NCBI GenBank assembly: GCA_036507855.1
Contig: DATCIJ010000028.1
Coordinates: 31,048 to 95,047, forward strand
From: JABWBJ01 sp036507855
Lineage (GTDB): Bacteria; Gemmatimonadota; Gemmatimonadetes; Gemmatimonadales; Gemmatimonadaceae
Length of the DNA stretch: 64,000 nt
Direction: 5' to 3'
Shown one piece after another: positions 52,803 to 60,006 of the stretch; position 1 is the stretch's first letter; every line of letters starts with the position of its first letter. The translations under genes and the position numbers were made by a program. The notes beneath the pieces are model-generated. The model worked only from the letters and a program-made list of their open reading frames with translations. It ran no database searches and was not told the DNA's origin.

Positions 52803-53747
52803 ATGGAAGTCGTACTGCTGTTCCCCGGGCAGGGGTCACAGAAGCCGGGGATGGGAAAGGACCTCGCCGCGGCATTCCCGCCGGCGGCCGATGCCTTCCG
52901 TCAGGCCGACGCTGCCCTGGGAGAGCCGCTCTCGGCGCTCTGCTTCGACGGCCCGGCCGATACCCTGACCCTGACGCATAACGCGCAGCCGGCCCTGCTC
53001 GCGCACGGTGTCGCGGTCTGGGCGGTGACCCGTGACGCGCTGCGCGACAAGGTGCGCGCCGCCGCCGGTCATTCGTTAGGCGAGTTCACGGCCTACTGCG
53101 CCGCCGGCGCGATCGCGCTGCCGGACGCCATCCGGCTCGTCAGGCGCCGCGGCGCCCTCATGTACGAGTCGGGCCTGGCGCGGCCGGGAACCATGGCGGC
53201 GGTCCTCGGCGACACGAATCGCTCCATCGACGAGATCTGCGCCGAGGCGTCGGACGCTCCCGACGGGGGCCTGGTCGTGCCGGCGAACTACAACTCCCCG
53301 GGGCAGGTGGTGGTGTCCGGTGAAGTCGCTGGCGTTGAACGCGCGATGGAACTGTCGAAACTGGCGGGTGCGAAGCGGGCCATCCGGCTTCCCGTTTCGG
53401 GTGCGTTTCACTCGCCGCTGATGCAGCCCGCGCGCGAAGCCTTCCAGCAGTCCCTGGCTGAGGCGCCATTGTCGGATCCGTCGGTGCCGGTGTACGCCAA
53501 CGTCACGGCCGAGCCGGTCACCCACGCGGCCGACGTGCGCCGCCTGCTGCTGGACCAGCTGACGGCGCCGGTCCGATGGACCCAGGTCATGGAACGGCTC
53601 GCGCGCGAATATCCGTCGGCGCTCTTTGTGGAGATGGGGCCGGGAACTGTGCTGTCCGGCTTGTCCAGGAAGATCGCTCCAGCGGTCGAGTGCATGTCGT
53701 GCGGCACGCCATCGGACGTGGAATCCCTTCTCGCCAGGGCGGCATGA
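52803..53747 (+). CDS. fabD: Malonyl-CoA:ACP transacylase
   Basis: A 314-aa transferase loading malonyl groups on ACP. LLFPGQGSQKPGMG is the N-terminal oxyanion region. The catalytic serine is S91 in GHSLGEFTAY, and the histidine lies in SGAFHSPLM. Length is normal. ATG 52803 follows the MITE by 5 bp. The stop overlaps the fabG ATG. Confidence 0.96.
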   Translation: MEVVLLFPGQGSQKPGMGKDLAAAFPPAADAFRQADAALGEPLSALCFDGPADTLTLTHNAQPALLAHGVAVWAVTRDALRDKVRAAAGHSLGEFTAYCAAGAIALPDAIRLVRRRGALMYESGLARPGTMAAVLGDTNRSIDEICAEASDAPDGGLVVPANYNSPGQVVVSGEVAGVERAMELSKLAGAKRAIRLPVSGAFHSPLMQPAREAFQQSLAEAPLSDPSVPVYANVTAEPVTHAADVRRLLLDQLTAPVRWTQVMERLAREYPSALFVEMGPGTVLSGLSRKIAPAVECMSCGTPSDVESLLARAA

Positions 53748-54484
53748 TGAAGATCGACCTCACTGGGCGCGTCGCGCTCGTCACCGGCAGCACGCGCGGG
53801 ATTGGTCGTTCCATCGCGGAGACACTGGCCGCGTGTGGCGCCCGGATCGCCATCGTTGGTCGTGATCAGTCGCGAGCCGACGCCGTCGCCGCGGACATCG
53901 GCTCGGGCGCTCAGGGGTTTGCCTGCGACATCGCCGATACTGCGCAGGTAACGGCGTTGGTCGAGCGCGTCGAGCAGGCGTTTGGGTCGATCGACATCCT
54001 GGTGAACAACGCCGGGCTCACGCGCGACAACATCATCCTCCGACTGAAAGACGACGACTGGGACGCGGTGATCAACGCCAACCTGCGCGGCGCTTTCGCA
54101 ACGATCCGCGCCGTCACGCGCGGCATGATGAAGCGGCGATGGGGCCGCATCATCAACATCTCGTCCGTCGTTGGCATCATCGGCAATCGCGGGCAGGCGA
54201 ATTACGCCGCGAGCAAGGCCGGATTGATCGGCCTTACCAAGTCCGTGGCGAAGGAGTTTGCGTCGCGCAACATCCTCGCCAACGTGATCGCGCCGGGGTT
54301 CATCGAGACCGACATGACCGCGTCGATGACCCCGGAAGCACGCGAGGTCATGAGCAAGCAGATTCCGCTCGAGCGCCTGGGGACGGCGCAGGATGTCGCG
54401 AATGCCGTGGCGTTCCTCGCGTCAGAGCAGGCTGCCTACATCACCGGGCAGGTTCTGGTGGTCGATGGCGGACTGGTGATGTGA
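53744..54484 (+). CDS. fabG: 3-oxoacyl-ACP reductase
   Basis: A 246-aa short-chain dehydrogenase reducing 3-ketoacyl-ACP with NADPH. The cofactor motif is TGSTRGIGRSIA, then ILVNNAGLTRDN. The active site is Ser in NISSVVG with YAASKAG. VIAPGFIETDMT and GQVLVVDGGLVM are FabG hallmarks. The start is ATG 53744 (or 53747), overlapping fabD. Confidence 0.96.
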   Translation: MMKIDLTGRVALVTGSTRGIGRSIAETLAACGARIAIVGRDQSRADAVAADIGSGAQGFACDIADTAQVTALVERVEQAFGSIDILVNNAGLTRDNIILRLKDDDWDAVINANLRGAFATIRAVTRGMMKRRWGRIINISSVVGIIGNRGQANYAASKAGLIGLTKSVAKEFASRNILANVIAPGFIETDMTASMTPEAREVMSKQIPLERLGTAQDVANAVAFLASEQAAYITGQVLVVDGGLVM

Positions 54485-54510
54485 CGATTCCACCGGCTTT
54501 CTTTTAGATT
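54481..54510 (+). promoter_or_regulatory. Possible internal promoter before acpP
   Basis: GTGACG at 54481-54486, 18-bp spacer, TAGATT at 54505-54510. The -10 region matches the DUF177 promoter exactly (TTTAGATTGT). An extra promoter would fit the high demand for acyl carrier protein. The -35 box is weak. Confidence 0.35.
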
Positions 54511-54544
54511 GTTTCGATTCCCGCACCCAACCCAGAGGCATGGT

Positions 54545-54784
54545 ATGTCTGACAACACCGACAAGGTCAAGGACATCATCGAGAAGGAGCTTGGCGTCGA
54601 ACGCGACAAGCTGACCAACGAAGCGAGCTTCATCGAGGACCTCGGGGCCGACAGCCTCGACATCGTCGAACTCGTGATGGAGTTCGAGAAGGAGTTCAAC
54701 ATCGACATCCCGGACGAGGATGCCGAGAAGCTGCGCACCGTCGGTGACGCGCTGAAGTATCTCAACGAGAAGGTCGGCGCGTAG
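54545..54784 (+). CDS. acpP: Acyl carrier protein
   Basis: A 79-aa acidic carrier protein. The phosphopantetheine serine is S37 in LGADSLDIVELVME. The start is ATG 54545 (MSDNTDKVKDII); an in-frame upstream TTG at 54509 would add 12 atypical residues. It abuts fabF, whose GTG shares the last base of the TAG stop. Confidence 0.97.
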   Translation: MSDNTDKVKDIIEKELGVERDKLTNEASFIEDLGADSLDIVELVMEFEKEFNIDIPDEDAEKLRTVGDALKYLNEKVGA

Positions 54785-56025
54785 TGAAGCGACGGGTCGT
54801 GGTCACGGGCCTCGGGTTGCTGTCGCCGGTCGGAAACGACGTGGCGACGACGTGGCGCGCGCTCCTCGACGGCGTCTCCGGCGCAGACTACATCACGCAG
54901 TTCGATACCACGAACTTCCCCGTGAAGTTCGGCTGTGAGCTGAAGGGATTCGATCCCCTCCAGTACATGGACCGGAAGGAAGCGAAGCGCACCGACGTCT
55001 TTACCCAGATGGCGATTGCCGCCTCCGTGCAGGCCATGGCGGATGCGGGCCTGAGCGAAGGCGACTACGACCCGGACGACACGGGCGTCATCATCGGCTC
55101 GGGCATCGGTGGACTCAAGGTGTTCGAGGCCCAGCACGACGTGTACCGGGAGCGCGGTCCCGGGAAGATCTCCGCGTTCTTCATTCCGATGTTCATTCCG
55201 GACATGGCGGCCGGAATCGTTTCGATCCGCTTCAACGCCAAGGGACCGAACTACGCCACCGTCTCGGCCTGCGCGACGTCGGCGCACGCCATCGGCGACG
55301 CCTACCGCATCATCCAGTACGGGGACGCTGACATCATGATCACCGGCGGGACCGAGGCGGCCATCACGCCAATGGCCATCGGCGGCTTTGCCAACATGGG
55401 AACGCTCTCCGAACGCAACGACGACCCCTGGACGGCATCGCGCCCCTTCGACAAGGACCGCAACGGATTCGTGATGGGCGAGGGCGCGGGGATCGTCATC
55501 CTCGAGGAACTGGAGCACGCGCGCCGTCGCGGCGCCAGGATCTACGCCGAGGTGGCGGGTTATGGCGCGACCGGCGATGCTTTCCATATCACGCAGCCGG
55601 CACCCGACGGTGAAGGCGCCCAGCGCTCCATGCGGCGCGCCCTGCGCGATGCCGGGATCGGGCCTGCCGATGTGCAGTACATCAACGCCCACGGGACCTC
55701 GACGCCGTACAACGACCTCAACGAGACCAAGGCCATCAAGGCCGTGTTCGGCCAACACGCCTACAAGCTGCACGTCAGCTCCACCAAGTCGGCCACCGGG
55801 CATACGCTCGGCGCGGCGGGCGGCATCGAGTTCGCCGTGTGCACGCTCGCCGTTCGCGACGGCATGATTCCACCGACGATCAACCTCCGCACGCCCGATC
55901 CGGAGTGCGACCTCAACTACACGCCTAACGTCGCGGTCAAGCGCGACGTCGATGTCGCGTTCAGCAACAGCTTCGGGTTCGGCGGACACAACTGCACGCT
56001 CGCCGTGCGTCGCTTCAGGGACTGA
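54784..56025 (+). CDS. fabF: Beta-ketoacyl-ACP synthase II
   Basis: A 413-aa elongating condensing enzyme. The catalytic cysteine is in VSACATSAHAIG. The two histidines are in NAHGTSTPYND and KSATGHTLGAAG. VVVTGLGLLSPVG and the terminal NSFGFGGHNCTLAV are standard. It begins at GTG 54784. It is followed 2 nt later by mqnE. Confidence 0.96.
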   Translation: MKRRVVVTGLGLLSPVGNDVATTWRALLDGVSGADYITQFDTTNFPVKFGCELKGFDPLQYMDRKEAKRTDVFTQMAIAASVQAMADAGLSEGDYDPDDTGVIIGSGIGGLKVFEAQHDVYRERGPGKISAFFIPMFIPDMAAGIVSIRFNAKGPNYATVSACATSAHAIGDAYRIIQYGDADIMITGGTEAAITPMAIGGFANMGTLSERNDDPWTASRPFDKDRNGFVMGEGAGIVILEELEHARRRGARIYAEVAGYGATGDAFHITQPAPDGEGAQRSMRRALRDAGIGPADVQYINAHGTSTPYNDLNETKAIKAVFGQHAYKLHVSSTKSATGHTLGAAGGIEFAVCTLAVRDGMIPPTINLRTPDPECDLNYTPNVAVKRDVDVAFSNSFGFGGHNCTLAVRRFRD

Positions 56026-56027
56026 CC

Positions 56028-57206
56028 ATGACCGTCGCCGCGTCCAGCCGTCAGGGCGCGATCCGGGATCCGGCGCTCTTTCCCATCGCCGATCGTGTCG
56101 CCGCCGGAGAGCGGCTGTCGACCAGCGACGCCGTGACGCTCTTCCGGTCGCCCGACATCCTCGGCGTCGGCACGCTGGCTGACGCGGTTAACTGTGCGAA
56201 GCACGGCGACGTCGTCACGTTCGCGGCCAACCAGCACATCAACCCGACGAATGTCTGCATCCTCCGGAAGACCTGCGTCTTCTGCGGGTACGCACGGCTG
56301 CCGAAGGAGGAGGGCGCGTACCGGTATTCCCTGGAGCAGGTGCTTGCCGAAGCCGAACCCGCCCGCGACGGACTGACGAAGGAGTTTCACATCGTCGGCG
56401 GACTCGACATGCAGGCCGGGCTGGAGTACTACGCCACCATGTTTCGCGCCTTGAAGCGCGAATTCCCCCACGTGCACATCAAGGCGCTGACGGCGGTGGA
56501 AATCGCCCACCTGTCGCGGATCGAGAAGATGTCCTGGGAAGAGGTGCTCGTTGCCCTGCGGGACGCGGGACTCGACACGCTGCCCGGGGGCGGGGCAGAA
56601 ACATTTTCGCTGGCGGTGCGCGAACAGATCGCCGACAAGAAGCTGGGCGGTGCCGATTACATTGGCGTGCATCGTGCCGCGCACCGGCTCGGCATCCGGA
56701 CAAACTGCACCATGCTGTATGGCCACGTCGAGACCATCGAGGATCGCGTCGCCCATCTCGCCATCCTCCGTGACCTGCAGGACGAGACCGGCGGATTCCT
56801 GGCCTACATCCCTCTGGCATATCACGCCGACGACAACGAGCTCGGGCGCCGGCTGGGCATTCAGGGTCGCCTGACAACCGGCTTCGACGACCTCCGCAAT
56901 CTTGCCGTCGGCCGCCTGTTCCTGGACAACTTCGATCACATCAAGACGCACTGGATCATGGTGTCGCCGTTCCTGTCGCAGACCGCCCTCCATTTCGGCG
57001 TGAACGACATGGAAGGCACGGTGGTGCGCGAGAAGATCTATCACGCGGTTGGTGCCACCACACCGCAGGCGATGACGCTCGACGAAATCCTCAAGCTGAT
57101 CCGCGAGGCAGGGAAGGTCCCGGCGGAGCGCGACAGTTTCTACCGCGTTATTCGGACGTTCGAAGGCGAGACATCCGACATCCGACATCCGACATCCGCC
57201 ATCTGA
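56028..57206 (+). CDS. mqnE: Aminofutalosine synthase MqnE (radical SAM)
   Basis: A 392-aa radical SAM enzyme of the futalosine menaquinone pathway. NQHINPTNVC opens the cluster region, FHIVGGLDMQAGLEYY and IKALTAVEIAHLSRI follow, then LDTLPGGGAETF. The C-terminal DMEGTVVREKIYHAVGA and VPAERDSFYRVIR are MqnE-like rather than MqnC-like. The Fe-S motif is C77-x5-C83-x2-C86, two residues longer than the usual CxxxCxxC. The last 12 or so residues are encoded by a 7-bp tandem repeat. It overlaps mqnA by one base. Confidence 0.88.
   Translation: MTVAASSRQGAIRDPALFPIADRVAAGERLSTSDAVTLFRSPDILGVGTLADAVNCAKHGDVVTFAANQHINPTNVCILRKTCVFCGYARLPKEEGAYRYSLEQVLAEAEPARDGLTKEFHIVGGLDMQAGLEYYATMFRALKREFPHVHIKALTAVEIAHLSRIEKMSWEEVLVALRDAGLDTLPGGGAETFSLAVREQIADKKLGGADYIGVHRAAHRLGIRTNCTMLYGHVETIEDRVAHLAILRDLQDETGGFLAYIPLAYHADDNELGRRLGIQGRLTTGFDDLRNLAVGRLFLDNFDHIKTHWIMVSPFLSQTALHFGVNDMEGTVVREKIYHAVGATTPQAMTLDEILKLIREAGKVPAERDSFYRVIRTFEGETSDIRHPTSAI
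57171..57205 (+). repeat. Period-7 tandem repeat (ACATCCG x4) at the mqnE 3' end
   Basis: Four exact ACATCCG units and one variant CCATCTG. It encodes the tail TSDIRHPTSAI of MqnE and supplies most of its stop codon. The mqnA ATG starts at its final boundary. Confidence 0.93.
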
Positions 57207-58069
57207 TGTTACGCGTCGGACGGATTCCCTACATCAACTGCTATCCGGTTTACGGCGCCATTGATGCCGGCATCGTCAAGCTCGAGGCGGAGCTGGTCAC
57301 GGGCGTCCCCTCGGCGCTGAACGCCCAAATGGCCCGTGGGCAGCTCGACGTAAGCGTGGTCTCGGCCATCGAATTTGCCCGCGCCTCGGAGCGATACGTG
57401 CTCCTGCCCGATCTCGCGATTTCCTGCGATGGCCCGGTGAGGAGCGTGCTGCTTCTGTCCAAGCTGCCGGCACCAGAGCTCGGCGGCAGGCGGGTAATGG
57501 TCAGCCGGAGCTCGATGACGAGCGTTGCCCTTCTCGAGCTGTTGTTCGACAACGTCTGGCACGCGAGACCGGAGTTTGTCCCTGGTGACGCGGAACTCAC
57601 CGACGTCGCCCGATTCGCCGATGAGCCGCACGACGCGCGCCTGGTCATCGGCGACGCGGCCCTGGTGCTCGGCACCCAGCGCCCAGCGCCCGGCGCTCAG
57701 AACTCAGCATCCGGCGCTCCAGCCTACCCCTACATCTACGATCTCGGCACCGAGTGGAAGCGCTGGACGGGACTGCCGTTTGTCTTTGCCGTGTGGGTGG
57801 CGCAGCGAAGTACTTCTGTCGACAGGGCCCTGGCCGTCCACGCCACGCTGATCGCGTCCCGAGCCTGGGGCCTGCAGCACCTCGACCGGCTGGCCGAACG
57901 CGCCGCAGAGTCGTCAGGCGTCGATACCGGAGCCTGCCGGGAGTACCTGAGCGGGTTGGACTATGGGTTGTCCTATCCGCACCTCGCGGGACTGACGAAC
58001 TTCTTCAACCGCCTGGTCGAAGTCGGGCGCGTTCCCGACGGCACATTGGCTTTCCTGGGCCACGCGTAG
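57206..58069 (+). CDS. mqnA: Chorismate dehydratase MqnA
   Basis: A 287-aa enzyme making 3-enolpyruvylbenzoate from chorismate, the first committed step of the futalosine route. VGRIPYINCYPVYGAI is the typical N-terminus, and SAIEFARASERYVLLPD and the RLVIGDAAL segment are conserved. The VFAVWVAQR stretch is also typical. An insertion around residues 156-172 is encoded by a 7-bp repeat (57672-57720). Pairing with mqnE supports menaquinone as the quinone for Nuo and Sdh. Confidence 0.92.
   Translation: MLRVGRIPYINCYPVYGAIDAGIVKLEAELVTGVPSALNAQMARGQLDVSVVSAIEFARASERYVLLPDLAISCDGPVRSVLLLSKLPAPELGGRRVMVSRSSMTSVALLELLFDNVWHARPEFVPGDAELTDVARFADEPHDARLVIGDAALVLGTQRPAPGAQNSASGAPAYPYIYDLGTEWKRWTGLPFVFAVWVAQRSTSVDRALAVHATLIASRAWGLQHLDRLAERAAESSGVDTGACREYLSGLDYGLSYPHLAGLTNFFNRLVEVGRVPDGTLAFLGHA
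57672..57720 (+). repeat. Period-7 tandem repeat inside mqnA
   Basis: Seven units: GCACCCA, GCGCCCA, GCGCCCG, GCGCTCA, GAACTCA, GCATCCG, GCGCTCC. The array encodes a loop insertion rich in Gln, Pro, Ala and Ser (about GTQRPAPGAQNSASGAP). It has drifted more than the other arrays. Confidence 0.75.
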
Positions 58070-58071
58070 CC

Positions 58072-58148
58072 GCGACCGCAACGCATCGCGGGTGCGCGGC
58101 ACCGCGTGCGGTGGCGGCCCGACCCGCATGCTTGACAGCTGCGTTGCG
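58072..58148 (-). repeat. Hairpin at the core/accessory boundary, possible remnant attC
   Basis: Inverted repeats CGCAACGCA / TGCGTTGCG and GCATGCGGGT / ACCCGCGATGC (one unpaired base) enclose a stem CACCG / CGGTG. It directly follows the stop of the first cassette gene, where an attC is expected, and has CTGTCAAGC like attC-1. But it lacks a GTTRRRY box, and the extra base is on the wrong side, so it may be a degenerate site or a terminator for mqnA. Confidence 0.35.
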
Positions 58149-58151
58149 TTG

Positions 58152-58616
58152 TCACGTGGCGCCGCGCGCACTTGCGTTCGGGGAAGCCTCACTCCCTGCG
58201 TCTGAGAGGTCGTCCGTTGTTGCGGCCGCCAGTCGACCCGCCATGAGCCCCTTCGGCGTCAGCCAGAGGACATCAACGGCGAAGCACACGAGCAGCCCTG
58301 TGGCGTATGCAAGGATGTCCAGCCAATCAAAGGATCCGCGGGTGATGGCGAGCGGCGTCCCAGAGAAGTCGTAGCGCTGTGCCCACTCCCAGGCCAGGCA
58401 TCCGCCGAGGACGACGAGGAGCGCACGCACAGGACGCATGCGCCAGCGGCCGCCGCGGAACATGAGGTAAATCCAGGGTGGCGCAAGGAGGTCTGCCCCG
58501 TAACTCGTCAGCACTCCGGCGTTGACTCCATACATCTGCAAGCCGCCGATGCCGACAAACACGGCGAAGAAGTACACGTTCAGAAAGATGCCGAAGGGGC
58601 GTGATGCCAGCTTCAT
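58152..58616 (-). CDS. Small integral membrane protein (cassette F)
   Basis: A 154-aa protein with about four hydrophobic segments (GIFLNVYFFAVFVGIGGLQ, the LLAPPWIYLMF region, ALLVVLGGCLAWEWA, LDILAYATGLLVCFAV). GSFDWLDILAYATG resembles the C-terminal motif of VanZ/DUF2809-like proteins, but the match is weak. The last 30 residues are hydrophilic. It starts 11 nt after attC-5 on the - strand, as a cassette gene would. No function can be assigned. Confidence 0.6.
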   Translation of the reverse strand: MKLASRPFGIFLNVYFFAVFVGIGGLQMYGVNAGVLTSYGADLLAPPWIYLMFRGGRWRMRPVRALLVVLGGCLAWEWAQRYDFSGTPLAITRGSFDWLDILAYATGLLVCFAVDVLWLTPKGLMAGRLAAATTDDLSDAGSEASPNASARGAT

Positions 58617-58627
58617 GTGGTGTGTCT

Positions 58628-58718
58628 ACCTAACGACGAAGTTGAAATACGGCCGAAAATAGACCAAGCGGCGAAGCCGCCACACCAGCTCGGCCGTCTG
58701 TTCCAACGATCGTTATAC
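58628..58718 (-). other. attC-5, integron recombination site (91 bp)
   Basis: Read on the - strand: R'' GTATAAC at 58718-58712, L'' and L' arms built around GACGGCCG / CGGCCG with GTTG / CAAC, a central stem GGCGGCTTCGCCGC, and R' GTTAGGT at 58634-58628, a perfect GTTRRRY. R'' has one deviation from RYYYAAC. It ends cassette E, 21 nt after the LexA-like stop. Confidence 0.75.
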
Positions 58719-58739
58719 GGCAGCGACGACGCGCTCGGG

Positions 58740-59033
58740 TCATGAACGCGTTTTAGGTGAGACTGGTTCCAGTCGCGGCAGAATCTCGCGCGGTACGACG
58801 AGCCTGATGGATCGCGCCTGCCCAGGCACGCGCGAGATGAATCCGCAACGTTCGAGTGTCAGGACCATTTGATGGACCGACGGTGGCGTGACTCTGAAAA
58901 ACCGTTGAAGGTCCGCCTCGGCCGGCGCTACACCTTTCATGGTGGCATACGCGTCGATGAAGGCGAGATACTGACCCTGAAGCGGCGTGAAACGACGATC
59001 GTGGACGTGAGATGGAGGCTTGCGCGCCGTCAT
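58740..59033 (-). CDS. LexA-type winged-helix DNA-binding protein (cassette E)
   Basis: A 97-aa protein consisting only of a LexA-repressor-like DNA-binding domain. FTPLQGQYLAFIDAYATMKG is helix one, APAEADLQRFFRVTPPSVHQMVLTLERCGFI gives the helix-turn-helix, and RVPGQARSIRLVV the wing. The self-cleaving peptidase domain of LexA is absent, so it is not LexA itself. The start overlaps the stop of a small upstream ORF as ATGA. Its target is unknown; cassette-borne regulators of this kind are often hypothetical. Confidence 0.72.
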   Translation of the reverse strand: MTARKPPSHVHDRRFTPLQGQYLAFIDAYATMKGVAPAEADLQRFFRVTPPSVHQMVLTLERCGFISRVPGQARSIRLVVPREILPRLEPVSPKTRS

Positions 59034-59161
59034 ACATCACCCCGGTCGTCTCGGTCGGCTTCATCCGGATTCCGCAACGTTGCCTGCCAACGATGAAACT
59101 GCACCAACGACTCCAAGGGTACCAAGAGCTCCCAATGCCACCAGTCGGGCCGTCGTTTCAT
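59030..59161 (-). CDS. Small ORF coupled to the LexA-type gene (cassette E)
   Basis: A 43-codon frame, MKRRPDWWHWELLVPLES and onward, whose TGA overlaps the LexA-like ATG (ATGA). It begins about 40 nt after attC-4. The aromatic start resembles the first residues of small DUF4258-like toxins, but the rest does not, so it could be a truncated or decayed gene. Supported only by position and overlap. Confidence 0.35.
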   Translation of the reverse strand: MKRRPDWWHWELLVPLESLVQFHRWQATLRNPDEADRDDRGDV

Positions 59162-59199
59162 GTTGTGCAGAGAATGAACACCAAACCCGGTTCGTTCCT

Positions 59200-59292
59200 G
59201 CCTGACGTCCAGCTTCTGCTGCAGCCGACTTCAATAGAGCGCGCGCAGCGCGCCTGCCATAGCACGGCTGCCTGCAGCAAGCAATGTTCGTC
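59200..59292 (-). other. attC-4, degenerate integron recombination site (93 bp)
   Basis: On the - strand: R'' GACGAAC at 59292-59286, imperfect arms GCTTGCTGCAGGCAGCC and GGCTGCAGCAGAAGC, a GC-rich centre with GCGCGC palindrome, and R' GTCAGGC at 59206-59200, where the invariant GTT has become GTC. The TGGACGT bases before R' match attC-2 exactly. It follows the arr gene by 97 bp. Confidence 0.6.
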
Positions 59293-59388
59293 GGCCCGAC
59301 CTTTGGATCCCACCTGTTGATTTGAGAATGCTAGACCCGCTCGTAGGAATGTCCATACCCTGACTTCTCTACGCACGCGGCAAGCAAC

Positions 59389-59805
59389 TCAGTCGTCGAT
59401 GGGCTCCAGACCCGCGATGCCGTCCTTCATTGCCTGGATTTCCTCCGGGGAGTGTCCCTGCCAATCCAGGTATTCGCCCACGACCCGCAGCGGCTCCCGG
59501 GAGCGATAGGACTTCGTGGGATTACCTGGATACTTCTTGTCCGTCAGATTGGGGTCATCCATAAACGAGCCGGTCGGTTCCACCAGGTAGATTCGGCCTG
59601 GACCTTCGCCCTTCGCCAGCTCCGCTCCCCAAGTAGCCGCGTGCAGGGTCTCACTGAAGTAGATCCAGGGCGACCTCCGCTCGGTGTAGTTGGAGGAATA
59701 GCCGGGTTGAATCAGGTCCCCGGGCTTCAGGTCCGCCCGGGTGCCATGGTAGAAGCGTCGTGAGCCGGTGTCGGAGGGCATCGATGGTGCTGCGGGATTG
59801 CTCAT
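59389..59805 (-). CDS. arr: Rifampin ADP-ribosyltransferase Arr (cassette D)
   Basis: A 138-aa Arr-family enzyme. Known members inactivate rifamycins by ADP-ribosylation using NAD+. FYHGTRADLKPGDLIQPGY near residue 18 carries the NAD-binding histidine (H20). IYFSETLHAATWGAELAKGEG is followed by IYLVEPTGSFMDDPNLTDKK and YPGNPTKSYRSREPLRVVGE, all matching Arr proteins closely. The start MSNPAAPSMP at 59805 is preferred; the frame stays open to 59871. Arr genes are classic integron cassettes, and this one is flanked by attC-3 and attC-4. Confidence 0.9.
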   Translation of the reverse strand: MSNPAAPSMPSDTGSRRFYHGTRADLKPGDLIQPGYSSNYTERRSPWIYFSETLHAATWGAELAKGEGPGRIYLVEPTGSFMDDPNLTDKKYPGNPTKSYRSREPLRVVGEYLDWQGHSPEEIQAMKDGIAGLEPIDD

Positions 59806-59887
59806 GCTTATCTCGTCATCTATATCGTGGCCAGCATCCTTGCGGGAACAACCGGAAACATGCACCTGCACCTCGTGGGCTTGTCGT

Positions 59888-59984
59888 GCCTTTATCCATC
59901 CAGCGACGCACCCTCCGACGCCCCACCACTCGGGTCCGCAACGCCAGAACGCAGACCGCCCGTCAGCTTCAACGCACGTTAGGC
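59888..59984 (-). other. attC-3, degenerate integron recombination site (97 bp)
   Basis: On the - strand: R'' GCCTAAC at 59984-59978 (perfect), L'' AGCTGACG, L' CGTCGCT (complement AGCGACG, so one unpaired T in L''), and R' TAAAGGC at 59894-59888, which has lost the GTT. It begins 22 nt after the nucleotidyltransferase stop. Confidence 0.6.
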
Positions 59985-60006
59985 ATGGAGCGAGGAGCCG
60001 GCACAG

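Noticed and set aside
54436..55989. 517-codon open frame on the - strand
   Set aside because: Shadow of fabG, acpP and fabF.
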